Assembly (NCBI GenBank): GCA_910584055.1
Contig: CAJTZS010000029.1
Location: 1-48,736 of the forward strand
Origin: an uncultured Muribaculaceae bacterium
GTDB lineage: Bacteria; Bacteroidota; Bacteroidia; Bacteroidales; Muribaculaceae
DNA length: 48,736 nt
Reading direction: 5' to 3'
Within the stretch, counting starts at the first letter, position 1. Every line of letters starts with the position of its first letter. Below the pieces are notes generated by a model. It was not told where the DNA came from. It worked only from the letters and a program-made list of their open reading frames with translations, and made no database searches. Positions 8,401-16,759 of the stretch are shown here, piece by piece. Position numbers and translations under genes: made by a program.

Positions 8401-11400
8401 GCGCGGGCGACGTCACCGCCGGAGCCGCAGCCCACCGACACCTCGAGGCACGGATACCCGAAGCCATCATGATAGGTTGAAACCTCCGAGAAAGAGCCTG
8501 TCCCGGTGACGCGCGACATCTTCGTGACATAGTTGCGGCCGTCCTCTCCGGACGTTTCCGCGTGCAGGCCATAGCCGTGTTTCCTTATGACAATCCCCTC
8601 CGGGTTCGACTCCGAGACGAGCCTCCCTCCCTCATAGCCGTAGCTGACGGTGGAGCCGTCCGGGACGATGACGGAGGTGCATCCGACCAGCGGTTCATGT
8701 GTGTAAGATGTCGTCAGCGACATCTCCCCTTCTCCGATGGTCATGGATTGTAGTAAATCAGCTGTCGCCGGCGTGTCGCCCCATGCATACGAAGTCTCAG
8801 GTTTGCCGAGTTGCCTCACGACTGTAGGTTTTCCGTATGCCGTGTAACCAGTGACCTCCTGCCAGTCAATGACCTTGTCCGAAAGGGACAATTCTACGGA
8901 GGACGGGCGCCAGGCTGTCCCATGTTTTGCATAGGCGGTCTTGCGGACGATGGTGTCCCTGCCGTCGACCACCCATATCTCCACGACCGGGAGGGTGTTC
9001 TGACCTGCGGACTTGACGGCTGCATAGCCGGTCGGCTTCATGTTCGAAGAATATGCCGTGTAACGTTCGAACGTCCTCATCCCAGACTTCAGCCGCGTGC
9101 CCATGTGCAGCCGCATAGTGTTACCCATCGTTATCGAATCGCCGCAAAAGGGGTTCGGGACTCTGGCTTCGGGACTGATTACGGGAAGGTCTCCGAGGTT
9201 GCCGCCCAAGACCCGCAGCGGCTGCAGGGGAAACAACTGGGCGGAAGGCACAGAGTATACGTGCTTCAGCGTCTCCGTTCGGGTATGCCCCCCGGGGAAG
9301 TGGCGCGTCACGGCAACGGAGTCAAGCTGAGTGTTGAAACATGTGAGCCGCGTCTCGCAGAAGGAGAAGTCGGATGTGGATTGCCAGTCCCATTTCCTCA
9401 CCCCATATATGTTCAGTACGTCGCGCACCGTCGCCTCGTAATGCACCCCCGTCTGTAAGGTGGCGGAGTCCACCGTGCAGTAGAAATATTTTTCCGCTGT
9501 CAAAGGTACATACACACCATCCCTGTATTCGCAATCAATCTTTTCCGTCAGCAATGGCGCGGCGCCGTGCCTGCGTTCGAAACCACCGGGCATCCGGTGT
9601 CCCGCCCCGATGGCGAGACGCACTCCTTCCGGCACTCCTTCGGGGAGATACATTATGCTGCGGACGTACCTGTCCGCGTCCATGCTTTCGCGCGGCTGCT
9701 GTACGGTGACAAAGCGCAGGCGGCATGGAGAAAGGTCATATCCCCTTACGGTGCGCACAGGTGTCGGTATGCCCGTGCCGCTGACAAGTTCGGTCACCTC
9801 TCCGTAGCGCATGGCTGCACGGTCAACGGGAAATCCGGACAGACGCGCACGGCTTAGGAACGACACCGAGGTTGACCGGTTCGTGGACTGCGATGTGAGC
9901 GATACGGGCACATGCCTTGTCTCTCCGGAAAGGACTACGAAGGCGGAGGCGTCAACTTCGGTGAAATCTATGTCACACTGCGGCGAGGAATATAGAAACT
10001 CCCTGACACGCCTGCGTCCTGTGACATCGTCCCTGTCCGTTATCTTTTTGAGCCGCACGCCAATGGGAATCTCAGCCGTGAAACCCGGTTGCCCCTTGTA
10101 GGTCGTTAATGTCACCGATGCCCCAGGCTCGAACTCGTATTCCGTGACGAGACCTAAGGCGTTGGCGTGTGTCCGCAAGGTTCTCGCGTCAGCGTTAGCG
10201 GGGTCAAAGGCGATTCCCGTTCCCGGCTTTCCGGTGGCATAGTCAACAACTGCTCTGACGTAGGACGCGTGCGAGCTGCCATAACCGAACAAGTCCTCGC
10301 CGAGCGATGAGGAAGGAATGCGGTAGCTGAACGAATGGCTGTCGAGAAGTACGTCGCCCGACTTTATCTCCACGCCGGTAAGCATTGAGGGCGCGCCAAC
10401 AGGGCTGTGCATCCTCAGCGTGATGTCTCGCACGCATTTCCCGGAGGGCGCGAGCACGCGTATCGAGCCGAGCAGTACGGGGAAATCGTCCTCCCCAGAG
10501 ATATGAAGTGGGGTGCTTGCGAACTCCACCGTGGCTGTGCGCGACGTGATACGCTCAAACACTTTTTGACCGCGGAAGGTGGTGAGGGAGGCTGCCCCGC
10601 CACCGTCACTGGACGTGCTTGAATCGTAGGAGGTGACCGTGCGGGGGTACTCCTGGCTCCTGTTGACAATGGTGTAAGTGCCGGACGGATGCCGCTCCAT
10701 GCGGTGCCAGTCGGGCAGCGTGTCATACCCGAAGCTGACGGTTTCGCCGCCAGCAGATGTCACCGAGGAGAGCCGCCATACGGAGACGGCGTTGAGGTAG
10801 CCGTCGTCGCGCGTGGGCTTCTCCAGGGTGCACGGGCTGGCGAAGTCTATGTACTCCCGCTCGGTGAAGAAGTAGCGCGTGCCGTCGGGCGAGGTTATGA
10901 GGAAGTCCCCCACACCATCTTTGAGGTTGCCGGTGAATTCAATCCTGTTGTTGCTGCGGGGTGTCTGTACTATATTGCCGTCCACTATGAGGAACGAGCC
11001 GGTGCCTGCGGCGCAGGTATAGCTGTAGAGGTCAAGCGACGCGTCTTTGATGTGTTTTTCCAGGTCGAGGAAATACTCATGTCCATCAGGGTCCGAGTCT
11101 ATCCGCGATGCGCTACGTATGTCGAAGGTCTGCCGCTCGTCAGGCATGCCAACAATCGTCCGGGCCACGCACCCGGTCCCCGTCAGATCCCAACCTAGAC
11201 CTGTCCAGCCCGCGCGATCTTCCATGCGGTAGCCGCCCACACGATAACGCAGCGTCAGCGCCGTGTGTATGTCGCCCGAGTCCCATTCATACAGCGGAAC
11301 GGTCAAGAGAGCCTCACCGTTGGCGTGGCTCACCTCTTCGTCGAGATGGCGAAGCATCGCCGACACATCGGGCGACGGCTCGGCCACCACGGCTGCCAGC

Positions 11401-11513
11401 GACTCCGGAGGACGCAATGCGTCTCCGCCCGTTTCGGAATCCTGCGGCACAGCGTGGAGACATACCGGTGATATGACCGATAGCAAGAATATTGCTGTCG
11501 CCGCTCGTTTCAT
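5421..11513 (-). CDS. Full-length secreted RHS/YD-repeat polymorphic toxin with papain-like tip
   Basis: This 2030-residue protein starts with a Sec signal peptide (about 1-21, ending CLHA). A long N-terminal region and YD/RHS repeats follow, forming the expected shell. The conserved core carries GNVLGVIDTDIGEAEQYTDY and ends at DPTG (1833-1836). The variable tip (1837-2030, 194 residues) has His1852 in LKQHLAMLIQNPNGKW and Cys1958 in YNLLTNNCATAVQRVM. A His-then-Cys order with an NNC motif fits permuted NlpC/P60 or LRAT-like papain folds, so a protease, amidase or acyltransferase activity is likely. There is no PAAR or VgrG sign, so delivery differs from T6SS Rhs. The shell DNA is GC-rich, the tip AT-rich. 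Two small membrane genes follow directly. The first ATG with signal peptide sets the start. Confidence 0.85.
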   Translation of the reverse strand: MKRAATAIFLLSVISPVCLHAVPQDSETGGDALRPPESLAAVVAEPSPDVSAMLRHLDEEVSHANGEALLTVPLYEWDSGDIHTALTLRYRVGGYRMEDRAGWTGLGWDLTGTGCVARTIVGMPDERQTFDIRSASRIDSDPDGHEYFLDLEKHIKDASLDLYSYTCAAGTGSFLIVDGNIVQTPRSNNRIEFTGNLKDGVGDFLITSPDGTRYFFTEREYIDFASPCTLEKPTRDDGYLNAVSVWRLSSVTSAGGETVSFGYDTLPDWHRMERHPSGTYTIVNRSQEYPRTVTSYDSSTSSDGGGAASLTTFRGQKVFERITSRTATVEFASTPLHISGEDDFPVLLGSIRVLAPSGKCVRDITLRMHSPVGAPSMLTGVEIKSGDVLLDSHSFSYRIPSSSLGEDLFGYGSSHASYVRAVVDYATGKPGTGIAFDPANADARTLRTHANALGLVTEYEFEPGASVTLTTYKGQPGFTAEIPIGVRLKKITDRDDVTGRRRVREFLYSSPQCDIDFTEVDASAFVVLSGETRHVPVSLTSQSTNRSTSVSFLSRARLSGFPVDRAAMRYGEVTELVSGTGIPTPVRTVRGYDLSPCRLRFVTVQQPRESMDADRYVRSIMYLPEGVPEGVRLAIGAGHRMPGGFERRHGAAPLLTEKIDCEYRDGVYVPLTAEKYFYCTVDSATLQTGVHYEATVRDVLNIYGVRKWDWQSTSDFSFCETRLTCFNTQLDSVAVTRHFPGGHTRTETLKHVYSVPSAQLFPLQPLRVLGGNLGDLPVISPEARVPNPFCGDSITMGNTMRLHMGTRLKSGMRTFERYTAYSSNMKPTGYAAVKSAGQNTLPVVEIWVVDGRDTIVRKTAYAKHGTAWRPSSVELSLSDKVIDWQEVTGYTAYGKPTVVRQLGKPETSYAWGDTPATADLLQSMTIGEGEMSLTTSYTHEPLVGCTSVIVPDGSTVSYGYEGGRLVSESNPEGIVIRKHGYGLHAETSGEDGRNYVTKMSRVTGTGSFSEVSTYHDGFGYPCLEVSVGCGSGGDVARAWTYDALHRTLKEWNPLPLESSIAEALASDSPLESASTTLHSDAAAYRGMTYPVSTEGTPASVTLPGSDFRQHPQTAVRRCSESASGEYRVIRYSCDGTSLKSSGVYAAGELDCTEVVDGNGHRTLTFTDIFGNETLVRREMSAGRFADIYTVRDSWGKPLVILPPEASTRLNSVSGSWPLSSTAAINDYAFLYTYDGVMRLRSEKVPGCAPVTYARDVAGREVFMRDGNLLGVGRARFTLRDALGRVAVTGTCLYRPVLWQAGSLPAWTATRTGRAGTGFLGTGYTIPVQAGVFLQSSSLLEACYYDNTEFLPPGFTAMDGDTEVQDNTGLHTGVLSAALDGCGVESGRKRYAPGGVMTSSESLYPDGWRHLTTIVPTASGLPASVTEHVRKGSTGRAGITHFAYDPFGRVTSVSLGVDGSELRRPLVSYSFGATGEVCRETYGMSGPARSVTRDIRGAVSSWSMGGFSQSLTYGAGASASAPADWCGRVTAKDTRMGDYAARYLYSYTPQGFLSKAAYSSSTDPDMDFSTSYTHDLNGNLTHIVRKGMLVNLGMGYGTCADIGLTLDGNRVTAVSVSDVDGNALEGQPQVRDSGDGFTYDAAGNLTRDPSRGIENIEWSVISRPLRVTFETGEEIVYRYAGTGEKLSEEYLDADGAVLRRRDYIGGFEFVDGKFSRQQVEGGYLTSGRRYHAYVNDYQGNVLGVIDTDIGEAEQYTDYYPYGLPHATAHAPEVSRRKFGGKEYTTEFGFNSCDFGARLHSPLHGSFISSDPKAKDYPHLSPYSYCASDPVNFIDPTGEDIAVLLHDEGGLKQHLAMLIQNPNGKWSYYSVNGNNVYVSGEFWGGRKKNDVGVGSWNSPREFMKSDYNRRQRQSDSYNDVCNYNFRQCYIIKTSSEQDKKMIEDFKKVSKMEYNLLTNNCATAVQRVMYNSGVNVSNPPYWTVTNDTYMLNGQPIYDFRIPNFTPLPRNAFESIMETNPDGEHILREKKSRK
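6006..6548 (-). repeat. RHS core repeat, copy 1 (inside the full-length gene)
   Basis: This is the parental core. It includes the 311-base tract 6217-6527 that is identical to 4252-4562. The toxin junction (DPTG codons) lies at 6006-6017. Confidence 0.85.
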
Positions 11514-11537
11514 GGCAGGATGTCTTTAAATTCTGCC

Positions 11538-11569
11538 CAAAGATAGCAATTATTTTTTAATATCCAAAA
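11538..11569 (-). promoter_or_regulatory. Promoter of the full-length RHS gene
   Basis: On the minus strand TTTTGG (11564-11569) is followed after 18 bases by TATCTTTG (11538-11545), a perfect Bacteroidetes -7 box. The ATG at 11513 lies 24 bases further on. Confidence 0.75.
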
Positions 11570-11590
11570 TAATTGCCATCTTTTATAATT

Positions 11591-13999
11591 TTAAAATTCG
11601 ACGGAGAGACGCACGTTGAACTGGCGACGCGTCAGGTAATTCGGCACGGCATACTGGATATTGTTGACATCCGTCACCCAGTAGTAGCTGCTGACGTTAC
11701 TAATATCAAGCAGGTTGAAGCAATCAAGACCTAAAACAATACTGCGGAAATGCCGCCAGAAATTATACGGACGTACTCCATTCGTCGGTGCCCCTACAAG
11801 TTGATAGCTTACGCCTATGTCCAAACGCTTGTATGCAGGGGCACGGAAATATGATTCGGCACGACTCTTGTGAGGCGCCGTCATGGTCAAACCATCTGCG
11901 AATATTCCCCGCAGGCTGAATTTCAATTTGGGAAACTTCGGAAAATAATCAGTGAAATATAAACTTATCGAATACCTCTGGTCGCTCGGCAAAGGAACTT
12001 TCTTGCCGTCAAGGGTTTGCTGCGTTTTCATCAACGAGAAACTTAGCCACGAATCAGAGCCCTCAACGAATTGACCGAAAAGCTTTAAATCGAGACCGGT
12101 CACAAATCCTTTTGAATCATTCACTCCGGAATAATTGACTTTCAGATTGTCATATTCATAGGATATAAGGTTTGACATGTTTTTGTAATAAACCTCTCCC
12201 GTAAGTTTGAAGGGGCGGTTCATGGCTCGGAACGTATAGTCCGTACCTATTATAAAGTGCAGGCTCCGTGGAGATTTTATATCCCTGTTTAACTCTATCG
12301 CGTGATTACCGTCGGCATCTGTAACGGATTGCCGGAACTCTTTATAGAATGGCGACTGATAATACAATCCGGCGGCAGCCCTGAAATTAAAAGAGCTACC
12401 TACCGGCGTCAATGAAAAATTGACACGCGGCGATACAAGAAACTCTTTGTTGAAATCCCAATATGAGAATCTTATGCCGCCGTTTATGGTCATATATGCT
12501 TTGTCGGTATCTATATAATACGCATCCTCAGCATATGCCGACATGCGGTTGGTAGAAAGATTATGATTGGAAGAGAGGTTGTAGATAAGATGTACGCCAT
12601 CAGGTTGCGTGGGAAGTGAATATCCTGCGGAATCCCGCCATTCCCACTCTTTGGTACGATCCCGAAAATTCTCTCTCCTATAGTCAAGACCATATGAAAT
12701 ATGATTCCCTTTAATACGGGTCTCCCCTTTAAGGAACAATCGTAACACTGATGCTTTCAATCTGTTGCGCGAATGCTCCATATACTTACCGACACCAAGT
12801 TCACCGCCAATACCGTCTGAGCCGCCCGTTCCCGCCTGATTAAGCCAGTATTCACCGGAGATATCGTAAGATACAAGCTCATTGGTAAGAAAACCGGAAG
12901 CCCCGATCATAAAACTCGTGGCACGGTTATGACGGTATAACGCGGAAACAGATCCGAGGAATGTTTCGAATTTATCCTGCTCTCTACCATCGAAATACAC
13001 CTTGAAATGTTTTACATCCTGCGCCGTGCCAAATGTTGTCTCGCGGTCACGGGGTGTAAAATTATAATGATTCAAAGATATGTTACCTAAAAAATTAAAC
13101 GTCCATCTGTCATTCGGCTTAAGATTCAGATTTGTCTGATAATCGAAATATGTAGGATCATATTCCCCTTTCGTATCCATTGATGAAAGGAGTGAATTGT
13201 TTTTCTTAAACCTTAATCCATGAAGCTGCGAGAACTTTCCGGAGTTTTGTCCGATAGTGATGGACGCACCCATCAGACTGGCTGAAACAGCTCCTTCAAA
13301 TGCCTCGGGTTCGCGATATGTGATATCGAGTGCGGAAGACATCTTGTCGTCATATCTCGCAGGAAAACCACCTGAAGAGAATTTCAGATTGCCTACCATG
13401 TCCGGATTGATAATGCTCAACCCTTCCTGTTGACCCGCCCTCACAAGCTGCGGACGATATATCTCCGTGCCATTTATATATACGGAATTTTCATCAAATG
13501 AACCACCTCTGACAGAATACTGAGAACTGAGTTCATTGGAAGAATTGACACCCGGCATTGTAGAAATCATGGCCTCGACACTTCCGCCAGACACGTCAGG
13601 CGACAATTTGAAACTTTCTGTGTTGAAGCTCTGCATCCCATTGATATTGCTTTTAAAACCAAGAACCTCAAGTTCCTTGAGTTCTACATCATTGGGATAC
13701 ATGCGCACATTTAATGTCAAATCTCCTTTAGGATTTATAAGTTTATGATTTACAGTTTTGAACCCGATACAACTGAATACCAGCTCCACTGTATCTTTTT
13801 GAACCACTGAAAGACTATACTGACCTTTGAGATCTGAGTTCGTACCGATTGCCGTTCCGGCAACCCTTACCGTAGCAAATTCAACAGGTTTATCTTCATT
13901 GTCAACTATTTTTCCCGAAATCTTGACATTTTCAGCAAAAACCGGCAATGAAACTGCAATTGATATAATTATGAATGTTATGAATGTGCGGATACTCAT
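11591..13999 (-). CDS. TonB-dependent outer-membrane receptor with regulatory-like domain
   Basis: This 802-residue protein has a signal peptide (about 1-22) and an N-terminal carboxypeptidase-regulatory-like domain (KISGKIVDNEDKPVEFATV through about residue 105). A plug domain follows (about 115-230, with SVRGGSFDENSVYINGTEI and GFPARYDDKMSSALDI). The rest is a beta-barrel ending in Phe, as usual for outer-membrane barrels. Such proteins take up large substrates with energy from TonB. No SusD partner is adjacent, so this is not an obvious polysaccharide-utilisation pair, and the substrate is unknown. It is divergent from tex. A hairpin (14014-14027) sits just upstream of its start. Confidence 0.85.
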   Translation of the reverse strand: MSIRTFITFIIISIAVSLPVFAENVKISGKIVDNEDKPVEFATVRVAGTAIGTNSDLKGQYSLSVVQKDTVELVFSCIGFKTVNHKLINPKGDLTLNVRMYPNDVELKELEVLGFKSNINGMQSFNTESFKLSPDVSGGSVEAMISTMPGVNSSNELSSQYSVRGGSFDENSVYINGTEIYRPQLVRAGQQEGLSIINPDMVGNLKFSSGGFPARYDDKMSSALDITYREPEAFEGAVSASLMGASITIGQNSGKFSQLHGLRFKKNNSLLSSMDTKGEYDPTYFDYQTNLNLKPNDRWTFNFLGNISLNHYNFTPRDRETTFGTAQDVKHFKVYFDGREQDKFETFLGSVSALYRHNRATSFMIGASGFLTNELVSYDISGEYWLNQAGTGGSDGIGGELGVGKYMEHSRNRLKASVLRLFLKGETRIKGNHISYGLDYRRENFRDRTKEWEWRDSAGYSLPTQPDGVHLIYNLSSNHNLSTNRMSAYAEDAYYIDTDKAYMTINGGIRFSYWDFNKEFLVSPRVNFSLTPVGSSFNFRAAAGLYYQSPFYKEFRQSVTDADGNHAIELNRDIKSPRSLHFIIGTDYTFRAMNRPFKLTGEVYYKNMSNLISYEYDNLKVNYSGVNDSKGFVTGLDLKLFGQFVEGSDSWLSFSLMKTQQTLDGKKVPLPSDQRYSISLYFTDYFPKFPKLKFSLRGIFADGLTMTAPHKSRAESYFRAPAYKRLDIGVSYQLVGAPTNGVRPYNFWRHFRSIVLGLDCFNLLDISNVSSYYWVTDVNNIQYAVPNYLTRRQFNVRLSVEF

Positions 14000-14013
14000 T
14001 TTTTATCGGAATA

Positions 14014-14027
14014 GGAGCAACAGCTCC
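14014..14027 (-). promoter_or_regulatory. Small leader hairpin before the TonB receptor gene
   Basis: GGAGC (14014-14018) and GCTCC (14023-14027) form a short stem-loop 14 bases before the start codon. It may affect translation initiation; the function is unproven. Confidence 0.3.
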
Positions 14028-14117
14028 AATACTAAAAAAACGCTCCTGACCCAGTTATATTATATCATTCGTTTCATATGAAAATACGTCAAATCTATCA
14101 AAGTGCCATCGAGGGGA

Positions 14118-14141
14118 GCGGTTGTTGCTCGCAACGACCGC
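14118..14141. other. Strong hairpin between the divergent TonB receptor and tex genes
   Basis: GCGGTTGTTGC (14118-14128) and GCAACGACCGC (14131-14141) pair with one G-T mismatch around a TC turn. No T-run follows on either strand, so it is not a classical terminator. It could be an operator or a leader structure. Confidence 0.4.
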
Positions 14142-14181
14142 GCATCTCCAGATATCATTTTTATTTACGGTTGATTTTTTA

Positions 14182-14189
14182 TATTTTTG
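14182..14189 (+). promoter_or_regulatory. -7 box of tex
   Basis: TATTTTTG matches the Bacteroidetes -7 consensus and lies 21 bases before the ATG at 14211. A -33 element is not clear. Its position argues against the upstream TTG (14187) as the start codon, since that would lie inside the promoter. Confidence 0.55.
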
Positions 14190-14210
14190 CACTCTCTTAG
14201 TACGACAAAA

Positions 14211-16355
14211 ATGGACAACATAATACATGACGTAGCGCAACGTCTTTCACTTCCCGAAAAGGGGGTAACAGCTGTTATAAATCTTTTGGATGAGGGTGCA
14301 ACCGTGCCTTTTATCAGCCGTTATCGTAAAGAGGCAACCGGCTCTCTTGACGAGGTTGCAGTGCGTTCGATAGAGACGACTCTCAAAACAGTTAGGGAAC
14401 TTTACGCACGCAAGGAATTTGTTAAGGAAGCTATTGAATCCGCTGGAGCCATGACCTCAAAGGTAGAGCAAAGCCTTCGTGACGCGCAGACCATGACCGA
14501 AGTGGAGGACATCTACGCTCCCTTCAAACCTAAAAAACGCACACGCGCCACAATTGCACGTGAACGCGGACTCGAACCGCTTGCAAAAATAATCATGGCG
14601 GGAAACACTCCCGACCCCGTCTATTCAGCAAAACGTTTTGCCGGCACTGATGATGTCCCCGATGCAGAAGACGCGATCGCCGGAGCCCACGACATTATCG
14701 CGGAATGGGCTTCCGAATCTACCCGACTCCGCAACATGACCCGCAACGCCTATCAACGCAGAGGCTCGCTAATATGCTCGCCCTTAAAAGGGAAAGAGGA
14801 GCAACTTGCAGCTTCCCCGTTTGCTATATATGGAAGTTTCTCTAATTCTGTAAGAAGAATACCCTCTCACCAATATCTTGCTCTGCGCAGAGCCGAAACA
14901 GAGGGAATGATTAAAGTCAAATATCAGTTGGATGATTCACGGGGATCGATCGAAGAAGCATTGACAGAGGCATACACATCGTCCAAAGCTACATCTCAGT
15001 GTCGGGATATTATTGCAGATGCGGTAGCTGATGCCACAAAAAGATTAATCCGGCCCTCCATCGAAAATGAAGTCTCGTCATCGCTTAAGGAAGAGGCAGA
15101 CCGTGTAGCCATTGACATCTTTGCCCAAAATCTGCGTCAGTTATTACTTGCTTCTCCACTGAAATGCCGCAGGGTGTTAGCAATTGATCCCGGCTATCGC
15201 ACCGGATGCAAAGTCGTAGCCATAGATGAGCAAGGCAACCTCCTCGATGATACAGTAATTTATCCGACACCGCCCCGAAATGACTTTGATGGGGCGGCGA
15301 GGACGCTACGAAAACTGATATCGTGCCACAAACTCGATGCTATTGCACTTGGGAACGGCACCGCGTCAAGAGAGACAGAACGCTTTCTGAAAGATTACAA
15401 ACTAATGGAGTCCGGCGCGATTTTCGTGGTAAGCGAAGATGGAGCATCGGTATATTCCGCCTCAGATATCGCGCGCAACGAATTCCCGGATAAGGATGTA
15501 ACTGTGAGAGGAGCAGTGTCAATCGGGAGACGTTTGATTGACCCTCTTGCTGAACTTGTAAAAATCGATCCCAAATCCATTGGAGTCGGACAATATCAGC
15601 ACGACGTTGACCAAAGCAAACTCAAGAATGCCCTCGATTATACGGTGATGAGTTGTGTTAATGCAGTGGGAGTTGATGTCAACACTGCCTCTGCAAGCCT
15701 GTTGGCATACGTATCCGGCATCGGACCTTCGCTCGCGGCAAATATCGTAAAATACAGAACCGAGAACGGTCCGTTTACAACCCGTAAAGATCTCAAGAAA
15801 GTTCCGAGATTGGGCGATAAGGCTTTCGAACAAGCCGCGGGGTTTCTACGCATCAGTTCCGGGAAAGAACCACTCGACAACACAGGCATTCATCCGGAGA
15901 GCTATCCGATTGTCAATGAGATTGCAAAGGTGCTTGAGGTCAAGGCAAAAGACCTTCCCGGCAATGACACTCTCTTGAATCAAGTCAATCCTGCGGAACT
16001 TGCCTCAAGAGGCATCGGAGGGTTGGAAACCATCACCGATATTATAACAGAATTGCGCAAACCAGGTCGCGATCCGCGAACCGACAATAACGAGGCTGCG
16101 TTTCAGCCAGCCATCGAATCTTTCGAACAACTGAAAATAGGACAGAAACTTCCAGGACTTGTAAGCAACATAACCGCATTCGGGGCCTTCATAGACCTCG
16201 GAATAAAAGAGAACGGCCTGCTTCATATCTCGAAAATATCCACACGACGCATAAACGCTGTCAGCGATGTGCTTCGCCTGGGTCAGCAGATAGAAGTCAC
16301 TGTCACAGACATTGATCCGGTTCGCCGCCGCATCAGCCTATCCCTCATCTCATGA
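14211..16355 (+). CDS. tex: Tex-family S1 RNA-binding transcription accessory protein
   Basis: The 714-residue protein has the full Tex layout: an N-terminal Tex helical region (EKGVTAVINLLDEGATVPFI and SRYRKEATGSLDE), a YqgF/RNase H-like domain (LAIDPGYRTGCKVVAID), tandem helix-hairpin-helix motifs (SGIGPSLAANIVKYRTENGP), and a C-terminal S1 domain (ENGLLHISKIS). Tex binds nucleic acids and affects transcription and stress tolerance; it acts in the cytoplasm. The ATG at 14211 is chosen because an upstream TTG would overlap the -7 box. Its end overlaps the convergent FKBP gene by 6 bases. Confidence 0.93.
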   Translation: MDNIIHDVAQRLSLPEKGVTAVINLLDEGATVPFISRYRKEATGSLDEVAVRSIETTLKTVRELYARKEFVKEAIESAGAMTSKVEQSLRDAQTMTEVEDIYAPFKPKKRTRATIARERGLEPLAKIIMAGNTPDPVYSAKRFAGTDDVPDAEDAIAGAHDIIAEWASESTRLRNMTRNAYQRRGSLICSPLKGKEEQLAASPFAIYGSFSNSVRRIPSHQYLALRRAETEGMIKVKYQLDDSRGSIEEALTEAYTSSKATSQCRDIIADAVADATKRLIRPSIENEVSSSLKEEADRVAIDIFAQNLRQLLLASPLKCRRVLAIDPGYRTGCKVVAIDEQGNLLDDTVIYPTPPRNDFDGAARTLRKLISCHKLDAIALGNGTASRETERFLKDYKLMESGAIFVVSEDGASVYSASDIARNEFPDKDVTVRGAVSIGRRLIDPLAELVKIDPKSIGVGQYQHDVDQSKLKNALDYTVMSCVNAVGVDVNTASASLLAYVSGIGPSLAANIVKYRTENGPFTTRKDLKKVPRLGDKAFEQAAGFLRISSGKEPLDNTGIHPESYPIVNEIAKVLEVKAKDLPGNDTLLNQVNPAELASRGIGGLETITDIITELRKPGRDPRTDNNEAAFQPAIESFEQLKIGQKLPGLVSNITAFGAFIDLGIKENGLLHISKISTRRINAVSDVLRLGQQIEVTVTDIDPVRRRISLSLIS

Positions 16356-16748
16356 TACCCCGCACAATTCGATCTCGAATATGAGAGTCGAACCACCGGG
16401 AATACCCGGAATATTGCGCATGCCATAAGCCTGCTCGGCGGGGATATAGATTTCCCATTTATCTCCGACATGCATTTGTTGGAGGGCAATAATCCAGCCC
16501 GGTATCAATTCTCGCAGCCTGAACGCCGGCGCAACCCCTCCCCTGCTGCTGTCGAATGTCTTGCCGTTGATAGTTTTGCCTACATAATGCGCTGTGACGA
16601 CACTGTTCCTGTTAGGTGTCGCACCCTTTACATTCCCTCTCTTCAGAACTTTATAATATATTCCTTTATCGAGAGACATGACCCCCGGCTCTTTTGCCTT
16701 TCCTGCAAGCCATTCCCGATTCTTCTTTATATACTCCTGTGATGCCAT
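16350..16748 (-). CDS. FKBP-type peptidyl-prolyl cis-trans isomerase
   Basis: This 132-residue protein has an FKBP domain over about residues 40-132. Visible marks are AHYVGKTINGKTFDSSRGG, the active-site strand FRLRELIPGWIIALQQM, and AYGMRNIPGIPGGSTLIFEI. It catalyses proline cis-trans isomerisation during folding. There is no signal peptide, so it is probably cytoplasmic, unlike the many exported FkpA-type FKBPs. It begins 11 bases after the acetyltransferase stop on the same strand, so the two are probably co-transcribed. Confidence 0.88.
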   Translation of the reverse strand: MASQEYIKKNREWLAGKAKEPGVMSLDKGIYYKVLKRGNVKGATPNRNSVVTAHYVGKTINGKTFDSSRGGVAPAFRLRELIPGWIIALQQMHVGDKWEIYIPAEQAYGMRNIPGIPGGSTLIFEIELCGVS

Positions 16749-16759
16749 TGATTACTTAA

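Noticed and set aside
8811..9458. Plus-strand open frame of 215 codons inside the large RHS gene, plus several similar frames at 4143-4595, 6108-6569 and 10689-11198
   Set aside because: They lie opposite GC-rich RHS coding sequence, have Arg- and Pro-rich compositions and no motifs; they are shadows of the RHS gene.
5421..11513. T6SS-type Rhs effector
   Set aside because: There is a Sec signal peptide and no PAAR domain, VgrG, Hcp or adaptor gene in the window.
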